Assembly (NCBI GenBank): GCA_016282015.1
Contig: JAEEJS010000048.1
Location: forward strand, 62,001 to 126,000
Length of the DNA: 64,000 nt
Source of the DNA: Bacteroidales bacterium
GTDB taxonomy: Bacteria > Bacteroidota > Bacteroidia > Bacteroidales > F082
Direction of reading: 5' to 3'
The stretch's first letter is position 1; each line of letters begins with the position of its first letter. Position numbers and translations under genes: made by a program. The notes under the pieces are model-generated. The model saw nothing but the letters and a program-made list of their open reading frames with translations, was not told the origin of the DNA and searched no databases. Positions 61,582 to 64,000 of this stretch are shown piece after piece.

Positions 61582-61655
61582 TAGTCTCTCCGGGATTTGA
61601 ACCCGAGTTACCAGGATGAAAACCTGACGTCCTAACCAGACTAGACGAAGAGACC
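61582..61655 (-). tRNA. tRNA-Glu (anticodon TTC), copy A
   Basis: Minus-strand cloverleaf: acceptor GGTCTCT / AGAGACT (first pair G-U), D arm, anticodon arm TCAGG/CCTGG enclosing TTTTCAT with anticodon TTC, and T loop GTTCAAATC. Discriminator A; CCA not encoded. Identical to the next copy 81 bases away. Confidence 0.94.
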
Positions 61656-61662
61656 CCTTTTG

Positions 61663-61736
61663 TAGTCTCTCCGGGATTTGAACCCGAGTTACCAGGATGA
61701 AAACCTGACGTCCTAACCAGACTAGACGAAGAGACC
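61663..61736 (-). tRNA. tRNA-Glu (anticodon TTC), copy B
   Basis: Identical to copy A over the whole gene and some flank, so the pair is a recent tandem duplication of an 81-base unit. This copy is promoter-proximal. Confidence 0.94.
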
Positions 61737-61796
61737 ACTTTTTCTAGAGCTCCAGTTTGGAGTAAACTTCAAACTTTGAACCGCTAAAAAGCGCTG

Positions 61797-61804
61797 CAAA
61801 GATA
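61797..61804 (-). promoter_or_regulatory. Bacteroidota -7 element for the tRNA-Glu pair
   Basis: TATCTTTG on the minus strand, 60 bases upstream of the first tRNA-Glu. No clear -33. Confidence 0.5.
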
Positions 61805-61899
61805 CAACTTTTTTTGTTTGGAAAAATAAAAATAAGTTAAAAATCAAAAATTATGCTTAAAACATTGATTCTTAACTTATTAAAACGCTAAAATTTCAA

Positions 61900-62724
61900 C
61901 TATTCAAACGTCAGTGACAGTTGGAATGTCCTATTTTGGAGATTTTTTATACTCGAATCGTAGATAAGATTCTGCGCATCTAGTATGTTGAGAAGGCCAA
62001 AACTCATCTTAGCCTCTATGCCGAATTTGAAATAACCGGTGTAGAAATCGAAACCGGCGCCTATTTCGGCAGCTATGTCCAATTTCTTAACCCTGATGTT
62101 ATCGGTGACGGTAATCTGTTCGCCGGAGGCGCTTTGGGTGTCGATATCCCATTTCTTCTGGGATGCGAGGTCTATCTTGAAATTGCCGCCTGCTATGACG
62201 TATGCCGCCACATTGTTGAGTCGCTTTGACTTGTATTTGACATGTAGTGGGAATTCGATGAAAGTGGAGTATATCGACTTGGTCTGAGTGAAATTCTCCG
62301 TGCTAAGATCCGATTTCTTGTACAGTTGATACGATATTGTACGAGTGCCGAAGCTGAGAGAAGGAATAAGTCGCAGGTCGAAATATTTGCCCAAACGGAG
62401 GTTGCCAACCACACCTACTGTAAATCCCGGTTGCTGTGAGGCGTCTATGCTGCGGGTGTAGTATTCGGCTCCTGCAGTGTAGTGCACGTCGGCTGTGTTC
62501 GGATATTCCGACGATTCATGGGCTATCAGCTGGTAGTTTTCTACATAACTGAAGGCGTATGACATCTGGTTGATAGCCAGAATAAATCCGAAATGGTAGG
62601 GCTCAGTGTCGTACATCAAAAGATTCTTGGGCTTTTCAGTCTGAGCCACAAGACTTTGCGGGAGCATGCAGAGCAAAAGCCCTGCCATGAGCAGCAGTTT
62701 TTTATATGAATTCTTTAATTTCAT
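61900..62724 (-). CDS. porT: PorT-family outer-membrane protein of the type IX secretion system
   Basis: A 274-residue barrel with signal peptide ending LVAQ and the PorT-like start KNLLMYDTEPYHFGFILAINQMSYAF. Strands include PGFTVGVVGNLRLGKYFDLRLIPSLSFGTR and the end QNRTFQLSLTFE. PorT is needed for T9SS assembly in Porphyromonas, and this window holds three T9SS cargo proteins, so the call fits. It follows the heptose kinase by 27 bases and may be cotranscribed with it. Confidence 0.85.
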   Translation of the reverse strand: MKLKNSYKKLLLMAGLLLCMLPQSLVAQTEKPKNLLMYDTEPYHFGFILAINQMSYAFSYVENYQLIAHESSEYPNTADVHYTAGAEYYTRSIDASQQPGFTVGVVGNLRLGKYFDLRLIPSLSFGTRTISYQLYKKSDLSTENFTQTKSIYSTFIEFPLHVKYKSKRLNNVAAYVIAGGNFKIDLASQKKWDIDTQSASGEQITVTDNIRVKKLDIAAEIGAGFDFYTGYFKFGIEAKMSFGLLNILDAQNLIYDSSIKNLQNRTFQLSLTFE

Positions 62725-62751
62725 GAGTAGGATAACGCAGAAAAACTCAGT

Positions 62752-63756
62752 TTATTTTAATTTTTCTGTTTCTTTTAGCAGTCTTTCTTTGTTGATAGGC
62801 ACAGCGCCAATCTCTTCGCAAACCAGACCGCCGGCCAAGTTGGATATGGCTGCAATGTGGTAGGCGTCCTGACCGCTCACCAGGCAAAGCATGGCTACAC
62901 CAAGCACAGTGTCGCCGGCACCTGATACGTCGGCGATTTTACGCAGATGGGCCGGAATGTGGTGATGCGATTTTTTGCCGTTTACCATCTCCTGAATGAG
63001 CACTCCGCGTTCAGACAGAGTGTTCATCACCAGACGGCACTGCAGTTTGTCTTGCAATGCGTTGACACCTTTCAATATGCCCCTGATATCGTCGGTTGGG
63101 AAGTCGATGTTGATTCCTTCCTTGAGCTCTTTCAGATTCGGTTTGAAAAGAGTGCAATTTTCGTAGGCGAGGAAGTTGTTCTTCTTCGGGTCGACTCCTA
63201 CCGGAATGCCTTTCTCATTGGCTACAGCTATCACCTTGCGTATGAGCTGCTCGGTAAGCACTCCCTTGTTGTAATCCTGGAGTATGATACCGTCAATGCG
63301 CTCGCGGTAGAGTATGCTGTCAATTTTCTCACTAATGGCGTTGTATTCCTTTTCGGTGAGGTTGAAAGTGTCCTCGTCGTCCACGCGCAGCATCTGTGAG
63401 TTGTTGCCTATGATACGGTATTTGGTGGTGGTGCGGCGTTCTTTGCTGGTGATGATGCCGTTGGCAGGCATGTGGTGTTCCTTCAGAAGCTCGAAGAAGT
63501 CATGCGACTTCGAGTCGTCGCCTATGATGGAGCACAGTACCGGTTCGGCGCCTAAAGCCTTGATGTTTTGCGCTACGTTAGCCGCACCGCCGAGGCGTCT
63601 GAAACGGTTGCTCACCGCTACGATGGGCACCGGAGCCTCGGGCGAGATGCGCTCGACCTTTCCGTTAAGGTAAAGGTCGAGCATCACGTCACCTATTATT
63701 AATATCCTCTTTTCGTTGAAAGAGTTGAATAGAGCCTTGATAGTGTCTTTTGGCAT
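62752..63756 (-). CDS. rfaE1: D-glycero-beta-D-manno-heptose-7-phosphate kinase (HldE kinase domain, RfaE1)
   Basis: PfkB-family kinase that phosphorylates heptose-7-phosphate at C1. The 334-residue protein has IGDVMLDLYLNGKVERISPEAPVP, RLGGAANVAQNI, KYRIIGNNSQMLRVD, LQDYNKGVL, DPKKNNFLAYEN and the catalytic VSGAGDTVLGVAM. Only the kinase domain is present; the adenylyltransferase half must be encoded elsewhere. Its pathway partner hldD is 40 kb away. It starts nine bases after the aminotransferase stop. Confidence 0.95.
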   Translation of the reverse strand: MPKDTIKALFNSFNEKRILIIGDVMLDLYLNGKVERISPEAPVPIVAVSNRFRRLGGAANVAQNIKALGAEPVLCSIIGDDSKSHDFFELLKEHHMPANGIITSKERRTTTKYRIIGNNSQMLRVDDEDTFNLTEKEYNAISEKIDSILYRERIDGIILQDYNKGVLTEQLIRKVIAVANEKGIPVGVDPKKNNFLAYENCTLFKPNLKELKEGINIDFPTDDIRGILKGVNALQDKLQCRLVMNTLSERGVLIQEMVNGKKSHHHIPAHLRKIADVSGAGDTVLGVAMLCLVSGQDAYHIAAISNLAGGLVCEEIGAVPINKERLLKETEKLK

Positions 63757-63765
63757 TAGTTGTTT

Positions 63766-64000
63766 TTATTTAAGTTTTGCAAAAGCCTCTTTCAGACGGC
63801 GGGCAGCTTCGCGCAGCTTATCGTCCGAAGTGGCGTACGACAGACGGATGCAGTTGTCGTTACCGAATGCGCCGCCGGCCACGCATGCCACGTGGGCATT
63901 GTACAGCAGGTACATGCAGAGGTCGTCGCTGTTCTTGATGACTGTTGCGCCGTCACTCTTGCCATAGTAAGCGCTGACGTCAGGGAACATGTAGAATGCG
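63766..64000 (-). CDS. class I/II pyridoxal-phosphate aminotransferase, C-terminal part (cut by window edge)
   Basis: Only the last 77 or so codons are visible. They read AFYMFPDVSAYYGKSDG, HVACVAGGAFGNDNCIRLSYATS and a terminal helix. This is the C-terminus of fold-type I aspartate-aminotransferase-like enzymes, with the substrate-binding Arg in IRLSYA. The PLP lysine is outside the window. Probably the first gene of an aminotransferase, heptose kinase, porT transcript. Confidence 0.9.
   Translation of the reverse strand, partial: AFYMFPDVSAYYGKSDGATVIKNSDDLCMYLLYNAHVACVAGGAFGNDNCIRLSYATSDDKLREAARRLKEAFAKLK

Noticed and set aside
61582-61736. Possible CRISPR-like direct repeat
   Set aside because: Only two copies, and each is a complete tRNA-Glu cloverleaf. 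No spacer array or cas genes in the window.
61523-61738. Open frame with a perfectly repeated peptide across the tRNA-Glu region
   Set aside because: The repeat is the two tRNA genes read as codons; no protein-like features.
1-64000. Defence islands, prophage, transposons, restriction or toxin-antitoxin systems
   Set aside because: I looked for integrases, transposases, nucleases with helicases, REases and small paired genes and saw none; gene content is core chromosomal throughout.

Overview
The window is about 64 kb of ordinary, gene-dense chromosome from a Bacteroidales-type member of the Bacteroidota. Four things point there. Three secreted proteins end in the type IX secretion (T9SS) type A sorting domain, and a PorT homologue is present. 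There is a complete moxR-DUF58-batABCDE operon. At least twenty sites match the Bacteroidota -7 promoter element TAnnTTTG, several with a TTTG or TTG element 18-21 bases upstream. Start sites mostly lack a clear Shine-Dalgarno sequence. Having a T9SS argues against Bacteroides itself; I cannot name the genus. I see no IS element, phage, plasmid, restriction system or CRISPR array.

Layout. 1-5.3 kb: 5' part of ftsH, rsfS, birA, an SRPBCC protein, pyrE, a NUDIX hydrolase, coaD and a thioredoxin-fold protein without catalytic cysteines. 5.3-13.2 kb: secA followed by two tandem patatin/outer-membrane-barrel proteins. 13.2-28.1 kb: pyrH, a GT-C glycosyltransferase, frr, ddl, a PASTA protein, a T9SS cargo protein, an RluD-type pseudouridine synthase, hldD, a merR/M23-peptidase pair, alaS, and a lipoprotein/beta-barrel pair. 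28.1-36.0 kb: two giant T9SS cargo proteins (PKD-type and propeller-type) flanking ung-rdgB and a 42-residue lipoprotein. 36.1-44.4 kb: the Bat operon. 44.6-51.5 kb: a tightly overlapping envelope/housekeeping operon (DUF2520, KdsC-type phosphatase, UbiA prenyltransferase, maf, surE, lpxB), then comEC. 51.6-64 kb: tRNA-Asp, a DUF3667 protein, an rRNA/tRNA methyltransferase, rplI-rpsR-rpsF, wecB-radC, rpsT, mtaB, a miaB homologue, a beta-barrel protein with lplA, two identical tRNA-Glu genes, porT, heptose kinase and the 3' end of an aminotransferase.

How it fits together. Much of the window serves the cell envelope: LPS core and lipid A (lpxB, KdsC-type phosphatase, hldD, heptose-7-phosphate kinase, wecB), peptidoglycan (ddl, PASTA protein, M23 peptidase), export (secA, porT) and exported products (three T9SS cargo proteins, two patatin-barrel proteins, lipoproteins, beta-barrels). 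The rest is translation and nucleotide housekeeping.

No clearly new multi-gene system is visible. The least explained signal is a short heptad array, AACT repeated every 7 bases, at five gene junctions. At four of them the array contains the stop codon of the upstream gene, and at three it sits just before the next start codon. A second REP-like element supplies the last codons of the miaB homologue.
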